From assembly GCA_027083075.1 (NCBI GenBank), contig JALWQQ010000131.1, positions 1 through 5,345 on the forward strand: a stretch of DNA of 5,345 nt, in the 5' to 3' direction. The notes below the pieces were generated by a model. That model was given only the letters and a program-made list of their open reading frames with translations. It made no database searches and had not been told where the DNA came from. A program made the position numbers and the translations under genes. Origin of the DNA: Campylobacteraceae bacterium (GTDB lineage: Bacteria; Campylobacterota; Campylobacteria; Campylobacterales; Sulfurovaceae). Positions 4,973 to 5,345 of the stretch are shown here, one piece after another (position 1 is the stretch's first letter; each line of letters opens with the position of its first letter).

Positions 4973-5186
4973 TCATCCGCCGACACTTATGCCATCATCC
5001 CAAAAGCCTGCAATCAACCGCAAAGATAAACACCCGAATATCGAAATAGAATCACACCCCTTTCGCACTATTAACGAACCGATCAATCAAAAAGAAACAT
5101 CACCGTCGAAATGGCATTGAGACTCTCAAAGCATTTCAGCACCCCCTGGGCTCCGACTCAATCTCCAAATGGGGGCGTTATGCTCT
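4973..5186. other. Non-coding spacer with inverted repeats
   Basis: The 214 bp between the GKCG peptide and the zinc-finger gene hold no supported gene. They contain the palindrome TTGAGA-C-TCTCAA (5117-5129), then an interrupted inverted repeat 5131-5183: GCAT (5131) with ATGC (5180), CCCCC (5142-5146) with GGGGG (5171-5175), and TGG (5147-5149) with CCA (5165-5167). The second structure begins 3 bp after the stop of the leftward zinc-finger gene and could end its transcript, but no T-run follows. A 32-codon reading frame at 5111-5209 has no ribosome site or recognisable content. Confidence 0.5.
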
Positions 5187-5345
5187 CTATGCCACATCAA
5201 GTTCACTAAAGTCCTCTACCGGAACGAGAATCTCCTCGGTTCTCTTTTCACCTTTTTGTACGGAGAAGAACTCTTTTTCTATCTGTTTTAACACCTTTGC
5301 ATCAAAATATTTCTCACCGCAAAACTCACACTGAAGCGCTGGAAC
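5187..5345 (-). CDS. YgiT-type zinc-finger protein, C-terminal fragment (probable antitoxin)
   Basis: The final 52 codons of a leftward gene that enters from the right edge; the stop is TAG at 5187-5189. The visible part begins VPALQCEFCGEKYFDAKVL, a very typical second half of the YgiT zinc finger: a CxxC knuckle (visible residues 6 and 9) after VPA-hydrophobic-x and followed by CGEKYFD. The first CxxC must lie outside. The remainder is a short charged helix (IEKEF) and an acidic tail (VPVEDFSELDVA), with no helix-turn-helix. This is therefore not full-length MqsA; it fits the small YgiT-type antitoxins usually paired with an upstream DUF4258 toxin (family knowledge), which would lie just beyond the window. 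By eye the stretch is more A+T-rich than its neighbours, as expected of a mobile toxin-antitoxin module. Confidence 0.8.
   Translation of the reverse strand, partial: VPALQCEFCGEKYFDAKVLKQIEKEFFSVQKGEKRTEEILVPVEDFSELDVA

Noticed and set aside
4964..4981. Hairpin GGTGG / CCGCC around the stop of the GKCG peptide gene as terminator
   Set aside because: The stem is 5 bp with one G-T pair and is followed by GACACTTATG rather than a T-run; too weak to call.
4762..4986. Minus-strand frame with HLP/SPHLP repeats opposite the GKCG peptide gene
   Set aside because: Its repeats are simply the complement of the KCG-coding repeats; no ribosome site or signal.
5120..5189. Possible integron attC site after the zinc-finger gene (GCATAACGCCCCC on the minus strand)
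   Set aside because: The inverted arm ends in CTGAAATGC and lacks the GTTRRRY core site; no paired L/R boxes and no integrase are seen.

Overview
The window looks like chromosomal DNA from a member of the Campylobacterota (epsilonproteobacteria), perhaps a Sulfurovum/Sulfurimonas-type sulfur-oxidising lineage with a G+C content near half by eye. This rests on the gene repertoire and gene style: a two-subunit GMC dehydrogenase like the gluconate dehydrogenase pair of Campylobacter, short Lys/Cys-rich exported peptides, compact operons and -10-dominated promoters. There is no rRNA or marker gene, so the assignment is an inference.

Layout: (1) 1-752, + strand, the 3' end of ilvD (dihydroxy-acid dehydratase, branched-chain amino acid synthesis), convergent with (2) 777-1619, - strand, a secreted LysM + NlpC/P60 cell-wall hydrolase with a very basic linker and its own promoter containing a perfect 18-bp palindrome. 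(3) 1733-3899, - strand, a two-gene overlapping operon: a small Tat-signal-like gluconate-2-dehydrogenase subunit 3 family protein, then a GMC-type FAD dehydrogenase that most likely starts at a TTG. (4) 3900-4020, a divergent intergenic region with a consensus -10 for the dehydrogenase operon and a TTACAC-N8-GTGTAA inverted repeat. (5) 4021-4972, + strand, a three-gene operon: a 64-aa Cys-rich lipoprotein, a DoxX-family membrane protein, and an 88-aa secreted Cys-rich GKCG-repeat peptide. (6) 4973-5186, non-coding DNA with inverted repeats. (7) 5187-5345, - strand, the C-terminal part of a YgiT-type zinc-finger protein, probably an antitoxin.

The most interesting part is block 5. A DoxX protein next to EGKCG/GKCG-repeat secreted peptides matches the HvfA-HvfX part of the recently described MNIO (DUF692) RiPP systems that make copper-binding oxazolone/thioamide peptides ('bufferin'-like). 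Here the DoxX gene is sandwiched between two different candidate precursors, one of them a lipoprotein, and no maturase (HvfB/DUF692) or partner (HvfC) lies in the window. The downstream neighbour is on the opposite strand. Either the enzymes act in trans or these peptides bind metal unmodified.

Blocks 3 and 5 share one divergent control region, so periplasmic electron transfer and a Cys-rich (metal-handling or stress) module may be co-regulated. That link is inference.
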